A stretch of DNA of 64,000 nt from Rhodovulum sp. 12E13. GTDB lineage: Bacteria > Pseudomonadota > Alphaproteobacteria > Rhodobacterales > Rhodobacteraceae. Position 1 is the stretch's first letter. Each line of letters opens with the position of its first letter. The notes under the pieces are model-generated. The model saw nothing but the letters and a program-made list of their open reading frames with translations. It had not been told where the DNA came from and did not search any database. Position numbers and translations under genes: made by a program. Location: assembly GCF_003340565.1 (NCBI RefSeq), contig NZ_QPLK01000003.1:1-64000 (forward strand), in the 5' to 3' direction. Below are positions 1-9,454 of the stretch, one piece after another.

Positions 1-367
1 TCGGCGCCTTCGGCTTCAGGTCGCGGAGGTTTCCCACCCCATGCCGCCTCAGGCAGCGGTCGAGGCCCGAGCGCGAGACGTTCGGATTGAGAAACTCGCG
101 CACCACGGCGAGCAGGTCGTCGAGCGGCAGCAGAAGGGTCGTCCGCAGCGCGACCGCCACGGCCTCCTGCGCCGGTGTCAGTGTCGTCTGCAGCCGGTGC
201 GGGGTGTGGCTTCGGTCCTCGGTGCTGTCCCGGCCCCGCCACTTCCAAACCGTCTGCTCGGAGATGCCGTAGCGCTCCGCCACCTTCCAGGCCGGCTCGG
301 TGCTCGCCTGGATCGCAGCCCGGATCTTCGGCGTTGTCGTCGCCTGCTTGTGAAGAGAGATCAGCAT
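1..367 (-). CDS. IS481 family transposase, N-terminal 122 residues (truncated by window edge)
   Basis: The frame opens with ATG at 367 (MLISLHKQATTTPKIRAAIQ) and stays open to position 1. It contains a helix-turn-helix of the IS481/IS3 type around residues 25-45 (AERYGISEQTVWKWRGRDS), then a second winged-helix-like segment ending in VSRSGLDRCLRRHGVGNL. This is the DNA-binding half of a DDE integrase-type transposase; the catalytic DDE core would lie beyond the window. Closely similar proteins are common in Paracoccus and relatives, from memory of the family. No frameshift or stop is seen in the visible part. Confidence 0.88.
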   Translation of the reverse strand, partial: MLISLHKQATTTPKIRAAIQASTEPAWKVAERYGISEQTVWKWRGRDSTEDRSHTPHRLQTTLTPAQEAVAVALRTTLLLPLDDLLAVVREFLNPNVSRSGLDRCLRRHGVGNLRDLKPKAP

Positions 368-459
368 GCCCGCCCCCCGACCAGAACCTCGCTCAGGATC
401 GAGCGTGCCACGAACAGTGCCCGTCGGCGAGAGTCGATGTGATCATCCGGGATGGGACA
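1..459 (-). mobile_element. IS481-like insertion sequence, 5' part only
   Basis: The transposase reading frame starts at 367 and runs off the left edge of the window, so only its promoter-proximal end is present. Reading the minus strand, the probable terminus begins at about 459 with TGTCCCATCCCGGATGATC, 92 bases before the transposase start. TGT-beginning ends are usual for this family. The other inverted end and the target duplication are outside the window, so the exact boundary is inferred. Whether the element is intact cannot be judged here. Confidence 0.7.
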
Positions 460-872
460 CCTACTTCCAGCAGAGTTTTCGGACGCTCCGTTCCCTCCGC
501 CAGATTGTTTTTCGCCCGCCTTCCCCCGTAACACCCTGAAGACAAGGGTGGTTTCGGGTGTTGGTAGTCCACCTTCATGGCTGTATCGAAGCGTGTCCGC
601 GAAAACCGCGTTGATAAGCGCTTGCTTCCACTCTTAGTCGTGTTTTTTCCCTACATCCCGCGGCCTTGAGGCAAGCGTCCGGCTTGACCGCTCTGCCGAC
701 GGCGGTTCGCGGGGGATACAGGCACACTGCTTGCCCCGGTGCCATCTGTGACGACCCGCCGGTGCGCGGACCCCGGAGGGCACGACCCGTACAGGGCTCG
801 TTTAGCCGCTTGCCGTTCGGTCAGGTTGTGATAGCGGTTGAGCCGGACGAACGGGCGGAGGCGAGGGGCGAC
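460..872. other. Intergenic region between the IS end and the efflux operon
   Basis: About 410 bases with no supported gene. The efflux adaptor frame stays open upstream to 666, but those 69 codons read as non-protein-like sequence and lack a signal peptide, so they were treated as leader. A purine-rich ribosome-binding stretch (GGAGGCGAGGGG, 857-868) sits just before the ATG at 873. No clear regulator gene or operator palindrome was found. Confidence 0.5.
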
Positions 873-1973
873 ATGCGCAGGTCGATGATCGGTGTGATCG
901 TGGCGGGGATCGTGGTCGCGGCCCGGATCGCCCCCGCGCAGGATGCAGCGCCGCCCCCGGCCGTCGTGGTCGCCCCGGCGGCCGTGACGCAACTCGCGCA
1001 GACGGTCACGCTGAACGGCCGGCTCGAGGCGGACAGCCGCGTCAACCTGCAGGCCCGCGTCTCGGGCTTCCTGCAGGAGGTCGCCTTCGCGCCCGGCGCG
1101 CGGGTCGAGGAGGGCGACGTGCTGTTCCGCATGGAGCCCGGCCCCTACGCCGCCGCGGTGCAGGAGGCCGAGGGCGCGCTCGCCGCCGCCCGTGCCGCGC
1201 GGGCGCTCGCGCAGGTGGAGCGCGACCGGCAGGCCGAGTTGCTCGCCCGCGAAGCGGCGCCGCAGGCCGCGGTCGACCGTGCGGAAGCGGCCCTCGCCCA
1301 GGCCGAGGCCGACGTCACCCGCCTCGAGGGGACGCTCGAGCGCGCGCGGCTCGACCTTTCCTACACCGAGATCACGGCCCCCTTCGCCGGGCGCGTCGGC
1401 ACGGCCGAGGTCGACGCGGGCGCGCTGATCGGTCCCGAGACGGGCACGCTGGCCACCCTGATCAAGCTCGACCCGATCCATGCCGAGGCGTCGATTGCCA
1501 CCGCCACGCTGCGCACCTTCCTCGAGGCGGTGGAGGCCGGCCAGGCCAGCGCCGAGGGCGCCGCGCGGCTGATCCTCGCCAATGGCAGCGAATACCCGCG
1601 CGACGGCACGATCGACTTCATCGACAGCGAGGTGACGCAGGGCACCGACACGGTGCGCATCCGCGCCCGCTTCGACAATCCCGAGGGGCGGCTGCTCGAC
1701 GCCGAGCTCGTGCGCATCGTGCTGCGGCAGGCCACGCCCACCGAAGTGCTCGCCATCCCCCAGACCGGCGTGCAGCGCGACCTGCAGGGCGCCTTCGCGA
1801 TGGTCGTGGACGACGCCGGCACGGTGGAGCGGCGGCGCATCGAGGTCGCGCGCGTCACGCAGGGCCTCGCGGTGATCGCGTCCGGGCTCGAGGCGGGCGA
1901 GCGCGTCGTCACCGAGGGCGTCAACAAGGTGCGCCCGGGGCTCACGGTCGACGCGGCCGAGGCGGGCGGCTGA
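873..1973 (+). CDS. RND efflux periplasmic adaptor subunit (membrane fusion protein)
   Basis: A 366-residue HlyD/AcrA-type adaptor. It begins with an uncleaved or Sec-type signal segment (residues 1-22, ending PAQD), then a lipoyl/biotinyl-like half-motif, an Ala/Glu-rich coiled-coil hairpin at about 80-150, the second lipoyl half ([10 protein letters not shown]), a beta-barrel and a C-terminal membrane-proximal domain ([18 protein letters not shown]). It would link the inner-membrane pump to an outer-membrane channel. No lipobox Cys is seen. The stop codon overlaps the ATG of the pump gene by one base, so the two are translationally coupled. No TolC-like gene or local repressor is present in the window, so the substrate is unknown. 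Confidence 0.9.
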   Translation: MRRSMIGVIVAGIVVAARIAPAQDAAPPPAVVVAPAAVTQLAQTVTLNGRLEADSRVNLQARVSGFLQEVAFAPGARVEEGDVLFRMEPGPYAAAVQEAEGALAAARAARALAQVERDRQAELLAREAAPQAAVDRAEAALAQAEADVTRLEGTLERARLDLSYTEITAPFAGRVGTAEVDAGALIGPETGTLATLIKLDPIHAEASIATATLRTFLEAVEAGQASAEGAARLILANGSEYPRDGTIDFIDSEVTQGTDTVRIRARFDNPEGRLLDAELVRIVLRQATPTEVLAIPQTGVQRDLQGAFAMVVDDAGTVERRRIEVARVTQGLAVIASGLEAGERVVTEGVNKVRPGLTVDAAEAGG

Positions 1974-4900
1974 TGCTCTCGTCGGTGTTCATCGAGCGGC
2001 CGCGGCTCGCCGCGGTCATCTCGATCGTGCTGTTCCTCGCCGGCCTGATCGCGCTCACGCGGATGCCGGTGGAGCAATACCCCGACATCGTGCCGCCACA
2101 GGTGCAGGTGATCGCCGCCTATCCCGGCGCGGGGGCCGAGGTGACCGAGCAGACCGTCGCGCAGGTCATCGAGGACAAGGTGATCGGCGTCGACGACATG
2201 CTCTACATGCGCTCGACCTCGGGCGCCGACGGCACCTACATCCTGACTGTCTCGTTCGAGGTCGGCACCGACCCCGACATCGCGACAGTCAACGTGCAGA
2301 ACCGCGTCGCGCTGGCCGAGCCGCTCCTGCCGCCCGAGGTGCGCCAGCTCGGCGTGCGGGTGGCGAAGGCCTCGTCGTCGCTGCTCATGGGCATCGTCCT
2401 CTACTCCGAGGACGAGCGGGTGGACGGGCCGACGCTGACCAATTTCGCCACGCTCAACCTGCTCGACCGGCTCAAGCGCGTGCCGGGGGTGGGCGATGCC
2501 AAGGTGTTCGCCGCCAACCAGTTCGCCATGCGGGTCGCGCTCGACACCGACCGCCTCGCCGCCCTGTCGCTGACGCCAGACGACGTGCTGGCGGCCCTGC
2601 GCAGCCAGAACGTGCAGGCGGCCATCGGGCGGGTCGGCGCGCAGCCCATGGTCGACGACCCCGGCCTGCAGCTCAACATCACCACCTCTGGCCGCCTGTC
2701 GGACCCGGCCGAGTTCGAGCGGGTGATCCTGCGCGCCGCGCCCGACGGCTCGGTGCTGCGCGTGGGAGACGTCGCGCGGGTGACGCTGGGGGCCAACAAC
2801 CTCGACGTGGGCACCACCCACGACGGCGCGCCGGCCACTCTGATCGGCGTCTATCTCGCGCCCGGCGGCAACGCGCTGGCCGCCGCCGAGGGTGTCAAGC
2901 ACGCGGTCGAGCAGGCGCGGGCGAGCTTTCCCGACGGGGCGGTCTCGGCCTTCGTCTCGGACAACTCGATCTTCGTGGAAGAGAGCATCACCGAGGTCGA
3001 GCACACGCTGGTCGAAGCCTTTATCCTCGTCATCCTCGTCGTGTTCGTCTTTCTCGGGTCGCTCCGCGCGACCCTCGTGCCGCTCGTCGCCGTGCCGGTG
3101 GCCCTCGTCGGCACCTTCGCGGTGATGAGCGCGATGGGCTTTTCGCTCAACACGGTGTCGCTGCTCGCGCTGGTGCTCGCCATCGGCATCGTCGTCGACG
3201 ACGCCATCGTGGTGGTCGAGGCGATCGAGGCCAAGATGGCCGAAGACCATTCGCTGACGCCGGCCGAGGCAGCCCGCGCCGCGATGGGCGAGATCACCGG
3301 CGCCATCGTGGCGATCACGCTTGTGCTCTTGTCGGTCTTCGTGCCCGTGGCGTTCATCCCCGGCCTGTCGGGGCAGCTCTTCCAGCAGTTCGCCGTGGCG
3401 GTGTCGGTGTCGATGGTGATCTCGGCGATCAACGCGCTCACCCTCTCGCCCGCCCTCTGCGCCATCATCCTCAAACCGCACCACGGGCCGAAGCGGGGCG
3501 TCATGGGCTGGATCTCGGCCCGGATCGACGGGGCGCGCGACGGCTATGCCCGCGTCGCCGGCGCCATCGCCCGCCGTGCCGTGCTGGGCGTGGCGCTCCT
3601 GCTGGGCGCGCTGGTGCTGACGGGCGCGCTCTTCCGCGTCACGCCCACCGGCTTCCTGCCGGCCGAGGACCAGGGCTCCTTCATCGTCGAGACCCGGCTG
3701 CCCGAGGGGGCTTCGCTGCCCCGCACCGCCGCCGCGCAGGCGCAGGTGGAAGACATCGTGGCGGGCCTGCCGGGCGTCGCCTCGGTCACCTCGGTCACCG
3801 GCTTCTCGATCCTCGACGGCATCACCAAGTCGAACGCCGCCTTCGCCCTCGTCACCATGGCCCCCTTCGAGGAGCGCACCACCGACGACGAGAGCGCCTT
3901 CGCCGCCATCGCGCAGACCGCCCTGCAGGGGGCGGGCATCCGCGAGGCGCAGGTGCTGCCCTTCAACCTGCCGCCGATCGCCGGGCTCGGCTCGGGTGCG
4001 GGCTTCGAGTTCCAGCTGCTCGACACCGCGGGGCGGCCGGCCGACGAACTGGCCGCCGTCGCCCGCGGGTTGGCGCTGGCCGCCAACCAGCACCCTGATC
4101 TGTCGGGCGTCTATACCACCTTCGCCGCCGACAGCCCGCAGCTCTTCCTCGATATCGACCGCGAGCGCCTCTACGCGCTGGGCGTGCCCGTCTCGGCGCT
4201 GTTCTCGGCGCTGAACGCCACGATGGGCACGGCCTATGTCAACGATTTCAACCTGTTCGGCCGGTCGTGGCAGGTGCGCATGACCGCGCGGGGCGAAGAC
4301 CGGGCCGAGGCCGGAGACATCGCCCGCGTCCATGTCCGCTCGGCCACGGGCGAGATGGTGCCGGTGGGCGCCGTCGCGACGCCGCGCTACACGGTCGGCC
4401 CGATGCAGCTCCAGCGGTACAACAACCTGCGCTCGGTGACGATCTCGGGCGAGCCCGCGCCCGGCGTCTCGACCGGCGCCGCGCTCGCCGCGATGGAGGC
4501 GGTCGCGGCCGAGACGCTGCCGGCAGGCTACACCTTCGAGTGGACGGGCACCTCGCTGCAGGAAAAGCAGGCCGCGGGCCAGACAGGGCCGATCCTTATC
4601 ATGGCCGTGCTCTTCGCCTACCTGTTCCTCGTGGGCCTCTACGAAAGCTGGACGATCCCCGTTCCGGTGCTGCTCTCGGTCGCCTTCGGCGTGCTCGGCG
4701 CGGTGCTGGCGCTCCTTCTCACCGGCCTGCCCTTCAACATCTACGCCCAGATCGGCCTCGTCGTGCTGATCGCGCTGGCGGCCAAGAACGCGATCCTGAT
4801 CGTCGAGTTCGCCAAGGCCAAGCGCGAGGCCGGCATGGCCATCGTCGAGGCGGCGACCGAGGGGGCGCGCGCCCGCTTTCGCGCGGTGATGATGACGAGC

Positions 4901-5113
4901 TTCGCCTTCATCGCCGGCCTGATCCCGCTGGTCACCGCCGAGGGCGCCTCGATGCTCGCGCGCCGCTCGGTCGGCACGGGCGTCGCGGGGGGCATGTTGG
5001 CGGCGGCGGCCGTGGGGATCTTCGTGATCCCCGCGCTTTACGTCGTCTTCCAGCGCTTGCGCGAGCGGGTGAAGGGCGCGCGGGCGGCCGGTGCCGAAGG
5101 AGAGCCGGGCTGA
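1973..5113 (+). CDS. Multidrug efflux RND transporter permease (HAE1/AcrB type)
   Basis: A 1046-residue inner-membrane proton/drug antiporter of normal family length. TM1 is at about 10-30 and two large periplasmic loops follow TM1 and TM7. The proton-relay acids of TM4 are present as D409-D410 ([13 protein letters not shown]) and the TM10 lysine as K938 ([13 protein letters not shown]), matching D407/D408/K940 of AcrB. This argues for an active hydrophobic and amphiphilic compound exporter rather than a heavy-metal pump, which has different TM4 residues. It forms a two-gene operon with the adaptor and ends in a hairpin shared with the convergent cassette downstream. Confidence 0.93.
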   Translation: MLSSVFIERPRLAAVISIVLFLAGLIALTRMPVEQYPDIVPPQVQVIAAYPGAGAEVTEQTVAQVIEDKVIGVDDMLYMRSTSGADGTYILTVSFEVGTDPDIATVNVQNRVALAEPLLPPEVRQLGVRVAKASSSLLMGIVLYSEDERVDGPTLTNFATLNLLDRLKRVPGVGDAKVFAANQFAMRVALDTDRLAALSLTPDDVLAALRSQNVQAAIGRVGAQPMVDDPGLQLNITTSGRLSDPAEFERVILRAAPDGSVLRVGDVARVTLGANNLDVGTTHDGAPATLIGVYLAPGGNALAAAEGVKHAVEQARASFPDGAVSAFVSDNSIFVEESITEVEHTLVEAFILVILVVFVFLGSLRATLVPLVAVPVALVGTFAVMSAMGFSLNTVSLLALVLAIGIVVDDAIVVVEAIEAKMAEDHSLTPAEAARAAMGEITGAIVAITLVLLSVFVPVAFIPGLSGQLFQQFAVAVSVSMVISAINALTLSPALCAIILKPHHGPKRGVMGWISARIDGARDGYARVAGAIARRAVLGVALLLGALVLTGALFRVTPTGFLPAEDQGSFIVETRLPEGASLPRTAAAQAQVEDIVAGLPGVASVTSVTGFSILDGITKSNAAFALVTMAPFEERTTDDESAFAAIAQTALQGAGIREAQVLPFNLPPIAGLGSGAGFEFQLLDTAGRPADELAAVARGLALAANQHPDLSGVYTTFAADSPQLFLDIDRERLYALGVPVSALFSALNATMGTAYVNDFNLFGRSWQVRMTARGEDRAEAGDIARVHVRSATGEMVPVGAVATPRYTVGPMQLQRYNNLRSVTISGEPAPGVSTGAALAAMEAVAAETLPAGYTFEWTGTSLQEKQAAGQTGPILIMAVLFAYLFLVGLYESWTIPVPVLLSVAFGVLGAVLALLLTGLPFNIYAQIGLVVLIALAAKNAILIVEFAKAKREAGMAIVEAATEGARARFRAVMMTSFAFIAGLIPLVTAEGASMLARRSVGTGVAGGMLAAAAVGIFVIPALYVVFQRLRERVKGARAAGAEGEPG

Positions 5114-5117
5114 GCGG

Positions 5118-5138
5118 AGGCACCGCAGAGCGGTGCCT
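5118..5138. terminator. Hairpin between convergent genes
   Basis: Perfect 9-bp inverted repeat AGGCACCGC / GCGGTGCCT with a 3-base loop, directly after the pump stop and before the end of the convergent membrane-protein gene. No T-run follows, so it may act as an RNA 3'-end stabiliser or weak bidirectional terminator. Confidence 0.5.
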
Positions 5139-5146
5139 GCCGCCGG

Positions 5147-5332
5147 TCAGAACAGCGCGCGCGCGGCGAGAAGGCTCGCCGCGAGCGCCAGAAGCCCCGA
5201 CCAGAGCGCAAGCTCGGCCGGGGCGGGCGGCTCGGCGGGCCGCCGCGGGGTGCCGCGGCCGGGGCCGAACCACGGCGCCCGGCTCGCCAGGCCGAGCGTC
5301 AGCGCGAAGGCGAGAAGGGCGAGGTCAGACAC
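5147..5332 (-). CDS. Small two-helix membrane protein of the lysis cassette
   Basis: A 61-residue protein with one hydrophobic helix at residues 2-16, a Pro/Arg/Gly-rich loop at about 17-40 and a second helix at 41-60. The family was not recognised. Its start overlaps the end of the preceding XhlA-like gene by 8 bases, so it reads as the last gene of the minus-strand holin/muramidase operon. Small size, two helices and position suggest an accessory membrane-perturbing protein or spanin-like partner; that is inference. It has no Cys, so it is not a lipoprotein spanin. Confidence 0.6.
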   Translation of the reverse strand: MSDLALLAFALTLGLASRAPWFGPGRGTPRRPAEPPAPAELALWSGLLALAASLLAARALF

Positions 5333-5534
5333 CGGCGAAGCCCCCCCGCAGCGCCACCCCGATCACGCCCAGCACCAGCGAGCCGATCACCAGCCGCACC
5401 AGCCACTTCAGCGTGTCCTCGATCGAGTGCAGCCGCTTTTCGACCATCGCCCGGTGCACCTCGTCGACCGCCGTGCGGGTCTCGAGGGCGTTGAGCCGCC
5501 GCTCGGCTTGAAGGCGCCAGTCGGCCTCGGTCAT
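5325..5534 (-). CDS. XhlA-like small membrane protein
   Basis: A 69-residue protein: an amphipathic coiled-coil N-terminus (about residues 5-42, RRLNALETRTAVDEVHRAMV) and one C-terminal transmembrane helix (about 43-66). This is the layout of hemolysin XhlA-type proteins, which act with holins and amidases in phage-like lysis modules. The start at 5534 was chosen because the longer upstream frame has shadow composition and this ATG overlaps the end of the holin gene by 4 bases (ATGA). Third gene of the cassette. Confidence 0.7.
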   Translation of the reverse strand: MTEADWRLQAERRLNALETRTAVDEVHRAMVEKRLHSIEDTLKWLVRLVIGSLVLGVIGVALRGGFAGV

Positions 5535-6127
5535 GCCCCCCTCCACTCGGAGAGCGCCGCGTTGGGCGCGGTGGGGCGGGCGGCCGCCATGGCGGCCTCG
5601 CGCGCCTCCGGGGCCGCGGCGTCGGGGGGATCCGCCTCCCCTGCCCCGGCGCCCGCCTCCAACGCCCGCAGCGCCCCGATACCGGCCGTCACCTGCGGCG
5701 CCCGCGCCAGCGTCGTCGCGATCGAGCGCTGGAAGTCCTGGCTCTTGGCCTGGTGGCGCGCGCCGAAGTAGAAGCTCACGACCGCCCCCAGCAGCCACCA
5801 GAGCGGCTCGGGGACCAGCGCGATCCCCTGCATCCGCTCGGCAAACCAGATCGGGTCGACCATCGCCGCCACGAACAGCCCCAGGGTGCCGAGCGCCATC
5901 GCCGGCCGCGGGACACGGTTGAGCCCGTCGATCAGCCGGTCGAACCGCCCGCGCCGCTCCACCCCGAACTCGGCGGCGAACTGCGCCAGCGCCGCCTCGG
6001 CCCGCCGGTGATCGCGCGCCGCGTCGTTCTCGGCATTGACGCGGAACACCTCGACCGTGTCGCGCACCACGTTGCGCTCGCCGAACAGCAGGTCGACCAG
6101 CCAGGCCACCCCCCCGCTCAGCCCCAT
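5531..6127 (-). CDS. Holin family protein
   Basis: A 198-residue protein with an N-terminal charged segment containing a predicted coiled coil (residues about 10-60), a first transmembrane helix near 70-90 (MALGTLGLFVAAMVDPIWF) and a second near 103-120 (LWWLLGAVVSFYFGARHQ), then a polar Ala/Pro-rich tail. This layout matches the 3TM-type holin family that partners GH108 endolysins in Rhodobacterales. Its start overlaps the muramidase gene by 10 bases. Expected role: permeabilise the inner membrane so the muramidase reaches the cell wall. The similar pair in Rhodobacter capsulatus releases gene transfer agent particles. Confidence 0.82.
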   Translation of the reverse strand: MGLSGGVAWLVDLLFGERNVVRDTVEVFRVNAENDAARDHRRAEAALAQFAAEFGVERRGRFDRLIDGLNRVPRPAMALGTLGLFVAAMVDPIWFAERMQGIALVPEPLWWLLGAVVSFYFGARHQAKSQDFQRSIATTLARAPQVTAGIGALRALEAGAGAGEADPPDAAAPEAREAAMAAARPTAPNAALSEWRGA

Positions 6128-6729
6128 GCGGCCACCCGAGCGCGGTGCTCGGCCTCCGACAGATGGAAACGCGGGCTGATGAACTCCTCCGCGCGCGCGA
6201 TCCAGCCCCCCTTGCCGCCGTCGCGCCGGCGCGCGAACTTGCGCGATCGCGGGCGCCGATCGGCGAGATCGTAATAGTAGTTCCGCCGGGCGATGCCGTA
6301 GGCGTCGGCGATGTGGTCGGGCGCCTTCGCCGCCGCGGCCTTGGCCGCCGCGATGGTCTGCGGCCCGATCACCCCGTCGACGGCCACCTCCTCGCCCATC
6401 TCGCACAGCAGCCGCTGCAGGATGCTCACCGCGTTCGCGCCCGCGTTCACATACATGTCGAAGACCGAGGGCTGCAGCGCCTCGGGCAGCGACGAGATGC
6501 GCGGCCTGGCGTAGTAGTGCTCGAGAAAGATCTCGACCGCCTGGTTCCGGCTGAGCCGCTTCACGTCGGCCGGGCTGACCCGCCCGTCGCCGTCGAGGTC
6601 CATCCCCAGACCGCGCATCGTGTGGATGGTGACGCCGTACTTTGTGGCGCCGCCGGGGTCGTCGGGGTCGTTCACGTAGCCGCCTTCGCGCGCCACGATC
6701 TCGCGGGCGAGCGTCTCGACGTCCTTCAT
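6118..6729 (-). CDS. Holin-associated N-acetylmuramidase (glycosyl hydrolase 108 endolysin)
   Basis: A 203-residue peptidoglycan hydrolase. The N-terminal GH108 domain has the catalytic signature EGGYVNDPDDPGGATKYGVT (Glu15 is the expected catalytic acid), and a C-terminal predicted peptidoglycan-binding domain begins near residue 90 (VDGVIGPQTIAAAK). There is no signal peptide, consistent with holin-dependent export. The start at 6729 follows a good Shine-Dalgarno (AGGAGG); the frame extends upstream but loses protein character. It is the first gene of a four-gene operon. A TTAA-containing inverted site about 50 bases upstream is a possible CtrA contact. Confidence 0.9.
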   Translation of the reverse strand: MKDVETLAREIVAREGGYVNDPDDPGGATKYGVTIHTMRGLGMDLDGDGRVSPADVKRLSRNQAVEIFLEHYYARPRISSLPEALQPSVFDMYVNAGANAVSILQRLLCEMGEEVAVDGVIGPQTIAAAKAAAAKAPDHIADAYGIARRNYYYDLADRRPRSRKFARRRDGGKGGWIARAEEFISPRFHLSEAEHRARVAAWG

Positions 6730-7080
6730 CGCAGATCCTCCTGACCGGTTCGATCGGCCGGGAGACTCCGCGACTTGGTTTAACGGCGGTAAAGCACGGC
6801 GCGCGGTGCCTCGGGGGGCGCCCCCCTTGCCACCCCGCATCGCTGCCGCTCGCACCGGGGTCTCTCGCCCGTCAAGCTGCGATGTCGGTCGGAGTCACCG
6901 CCGCTCAGGCCGATCAGGACCAATCAGGGCAGGCGTGCGCCCGCACGGCTCGCCGTCCCGGCCGGCATGCTCTCGACCGGCAGGCCCGTCACCGGCACCA
7001 CGGCGGGGTCAGTGACTCTGGGCGCGCGGGCGCCGGGCCGCGACGAGCGCCCCCGCGGCCAGGATACCGCCCGCAGGCTC
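6730..7080. other. Intergenic region upstream of the lysis cassette
   Basis: About 350 bases with no supported gene. It contains the leader of the muramidase operon, a TTAA-N6-TAAA element (6780-6793), a G/C palindrome (GGGGGGCG CCCCCC near 6813-6826) and, at its right end, the 3' flank of the universal stress gene. No clear sigma-70 promoter is seen on either strand. Confidence 0.45.
6780..6793 (-). promoter_or_regulatory. Possible CtrA-type binding site
   Basis: On the minus strand the sequence reads TTTA-N6-TTAA, 50-65 bases before the muramidase start. The canonical CtrA site is TTAA-N7-TTAA, so one half-site base and the spacing differ. CtrA and GafA control the lysis genes of gene transfer agents in Rhodobacterales. 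The match is suggestive only. Confidence 0.25.
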
Positions 7081-7959
7081 TCAGCGCATGAGCACCACGG
7101 GGATCCGGCACGAGCGGATCATCTCTGTCGTGGTCGAGCCGATGACCAGCGTGCGGATGCGCGAATGGCCGTAGGCCCCCATCACCAGCAGGTCGATGCC
7201 GCCCTGCTCCACGACCTCGCCGAGCGCCTTGCCCGGATGACCGCGCAGCACGTGCGCCTCTGCCGCGTGCCCGCCCGCCTCCAGCGTCGCGCGGGCGTCG
7301 TCGAGGGCGCGGCGCGTCTGCCCCGTCTCGGCACCGGCCGTGGCCACCACGACGTCGAGCCCGGCGAAGAGCGGATTGCGCGCCACGTAGTCGACCGCTT
7401 TCATCGAAGACACGCCGCCGTCATAGGCGATCAGGACACGGCTGATCGGCCGGAACGCGCGATTGGCGACAAAGACCGGCTTGTGGCTGGCCCGCACGAT
7501 CCGCTCGAAGTTCGAGCCGAGATGCGGCGCCTCGAGCCCCGCCGCCTCGCCCCGCTTGCCGATCAGGATCATGTCGGCCGCCCCTTCCTTGGCCGCGACT
7601 GTCTCGACGATGTCGCCGCTGCGCAGACGGGTGACGACGTCTTCCACACCGTCGCCCGCCATCAGCGCCCTGGCATCCTCGAGGATCGCGCGGCCATGCG
7701 CCTGCGAGAGCCTCGCGTGCTGCTCGTCGAGCGCGCTCAGCTTCTCCAGCAGGTCGGACCGGGCCCCCAGCTTGATCGACCCCGACAGGTCGCGCTGCGC
7801 GGGCGTGCGCCGCGGGTCGAGCACGTGGTAGAGCTTGACCTGCGCGCCGGTGCGGCGGGCGATCCAGGCCGCGTGGCGGCAAACGCTCTCGGAATAGGCC
7901 GAGCCGTCGACCAGCGCCATCAGCGTCGGGGACAAGGACTCGGACACGGTTACCGACAT
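7081..7959 (-). CDS. Tandem-domain universal stress protein
   Basis: A 292-residue cytoplasmic protein made of two Usp domains (about 10-150 and 158-292). The C-terminal domain keeps the ATP-binding signature G-2X-G-9X-G(S/T) as GAYGHSRIRTLVIGST, while the N-terminal copy has a reduced form (GKRGEAAG...LGSNFERIV). Such UspE-like proteins bind ATP and support stress survival; a specific role cannot be read from sequence. It lies 10 bases downstream of the SulP transporter gene and is very likely cotranscribed with it, which suggests a regulatory or energy-sensing link to anion uptake. Confidence 0.9.
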   Translation of the reverse strand: MSVTVSESLSPTLMALVDGSAYSESVCRHAAWIARRTGAQVKLYHVLDPRRTPAQRDLSGSIKLGARSDLLEKLSALDEQHARLSQAHGRAILEDARALMAGDGVEDVVTRLRSGDIVETVAAKEGAADMILIGKRGEAAGLEAPHLGSNFERIVRASHKPVFVANRAFRPISRVLIAYDGGVSSMKAVDYVARNPLFAGLDVVVATAGAETGQTRRALDDARATLEAGGHAAEAHVLRGHPGKALGEVVEQGGIDLLVMGAYGHSRIRTLVIGSTTTEMIRSCRIPVVLMR

Positions 7960-7969
7960 GGGGCCCTCC

Positions 7970-9454
7970 CTAGTGCTCCATCAGCTTGTCCATCGCGCCG
8001 GGCTTGTCGTGCACGGCGAGCTGGTCGACGATCGTCTCGGAGGCTTCGTTCATGCCGACGATCTCCACCTCGGCCCCCTCGCGGCGGAATTTCAGCACCG
8101 CCATGTCGAGCGCGGCGACCGACGAGACGTCCCAGATATGGGCGCGGCTGACGTCGATCGTGACACGCTCAAGCGCCTCGCGGAAGTCGAACGCGGCCAT
8201 GAAATCCTCGGCGGAGGCGAAGAAGAGCTGCCCCTCGACCCTGTAGGTGCGCGTGCGGCCGTCGGGCGAGATCTCCGAGGTCACGCGGAAGAACAGCGCG
8301 ATCTTGCCGGCAAAGAAGATGCCGGAGAGCAGCACGCCCGTCAGAACGCCGATCGCGAGGTTGTGGGTATAGACGGTCACCACCACCGTCGCGAGCATCA
8401 CGATGGACGACGAGCGCGGATGCTCGCGCAGGTTCCTGATCGAGGTCCACGAGAAGGTGCCGATCGAGACCATGATCATGATCGCCACCAGCGCCGGCAT
8501 CGGGATCTGGCCCACGAGGTCGCCCAGCACCACGATCATGAACAGCAGGGAGACCCCGGCCACGAAGGTCGACAGCCGGCCGCGCCCGCCCGACTTCACG
8601 TTGATGATCGACTGCCCGATCATCGCGCAGCCGGCCATGCCGCCGATGAAGCCGGTCGCGGTGTTGGCGATTCCCTGGCCGATGCACTCCTGGTTGCGGT
8701 CGCTCGTCGTGTCGGTCAGGTCGTCGACGATGGTCTGCGTCATCAGGCTCTCGAGCAGGCCCACGGCGGCGACCGCCAGAGAATAGGGCAGGATGATCTG
8801 CAGCGTCTCCAGCGTCAGCGGAATGTCGGGGATCAGGAACACCGGCAGCGTGTCGGGCAGATCGCCCATGTCGGAGACCGTGCGCACGTCGAGGCCGAGC
8901 GCCATGGCGGCGGCGGTGAGAAGGACGATGGTGACGAGCGGCGAGGGAATGGCCGTCGTCAGAAGCGGAAAGAGGTAGATGATCGCGAGCCCCGCCGCGA
9001 CCATGGCGTAGGTGATCCAGGTGACACCGGTCAGCTCCGGCACCTGCGCCAGGAAGATCAGGATCGCCAGCGCGTTGACGAAGCCGGTGATCACCGACCG
9101 CGAGACGAAGCGCATCAGGCGGCCGAGCCTCGCCGCCCCGGCGGCGATCTGGATGAGCCCGGCGAGCACCGTCGCGGCCAACAGGTATTCCAGCCCGTGC
9201 TCCTTGACGAGCGTGACCATGAGCACGGCGGTGGCCGCAGTGGCGGCCGAGATCATGCCGGGCCGCCCCCCGGTGATCGCCACGATCACCGCGATCGAGA
9301 ACGAGGCGTAGAGCCCGACCTTGGGATCGACGCCGGCGATGATCGAAAAGGCGATGGCCTCGGGGATCAGCGCGAGCGCCACGACGATCCCGGCGAGGAT
9401 GTCGCCGCGGACGTTGCCGATCCATTGGTCGCGATAGACGTAGAGCGCGTTCAT
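7970..9454 (-). CDS. SulP family inorganic anion transporter with STAS domain
   Basis: A 494-residue membrane protein. The transmembrane core (about residues 20-385) has the sulfate-transporter signature region near the N-terminus ([20 protein letters not shown]), and the cytoplasmic STAS domain occupies about 400-490 ([20 protein letters not shown]). SulP proteins move sulfate or bicarbonate by symport or exchange; the substrate is not fixed by the sequence. The ATG at 9454 was chosen because it opens the transmembrane core and the upstream extension is Arg-rich shadow. First gene of a two-gene unit with the downstream Usp. Confidence 0.9.
   Translation of the reverse strand: MNALYVYRDQWIGNVRGDILAGIVVALALIPEAIAFSIIAGVDPKVGLYASFSIAVIVAITGGRPGMISAATAATAVLMVTLVKEHGLEYLLAATVLAGLIQIAAGAARLGRLMRFVSRSVITGFVNALAILIFLAQVPELTGVTWITYAMVAAGLAIIYLFPLLTTAIPSPLVTIVLLTAAAMALGLDVRTVSDMGDLPDTLPVFLIPDIPLTLETLQIILPYSLAVAAVGLLESLMTQTIVDDLTDTTSDRNQECIGQGIANTATGFIGGMAGCAMIGQSIINVKSGGRGRLSTFVAGVSLLFMIVVLGDLVGQIPMPALVAIMIMVSIGTFSWTSIRNLREHPRSSSIVMLATVVVTVYTHNLAIGVLTGVLLSGIFFAGKIALFFRVTSEISPDGRTRTYRVEGQLFFASAEDFMAAFDFREALERVTIDVSRAHIWDVSSVAALDMAVLKFRREGAEVEIVGMNEASETIVDQLAVHDKPGAMDKLMEH

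Noticed and set aside
666-872. N-terminal extension of the efflux adaptor
   Set aside because: Sixty-nine extra codons would bury the signal peptide; a purine-rich site precedes ATG 873.
1361-4333. 990-codon minus-strand open frame antisense to the RND pump
   Set aside because: His/Arg/Asp-rich composition with no domain; it mirrors the codon bias of the pump gene. The plus-strand protein has intact catalytic residues.
5147-6729. Lysis cassette considered as part of an intact prophage
   Set aside because: No capsid, portal, tail, terminase or integrase gene in the window; flanking genes are ordinary chromosomal genes.
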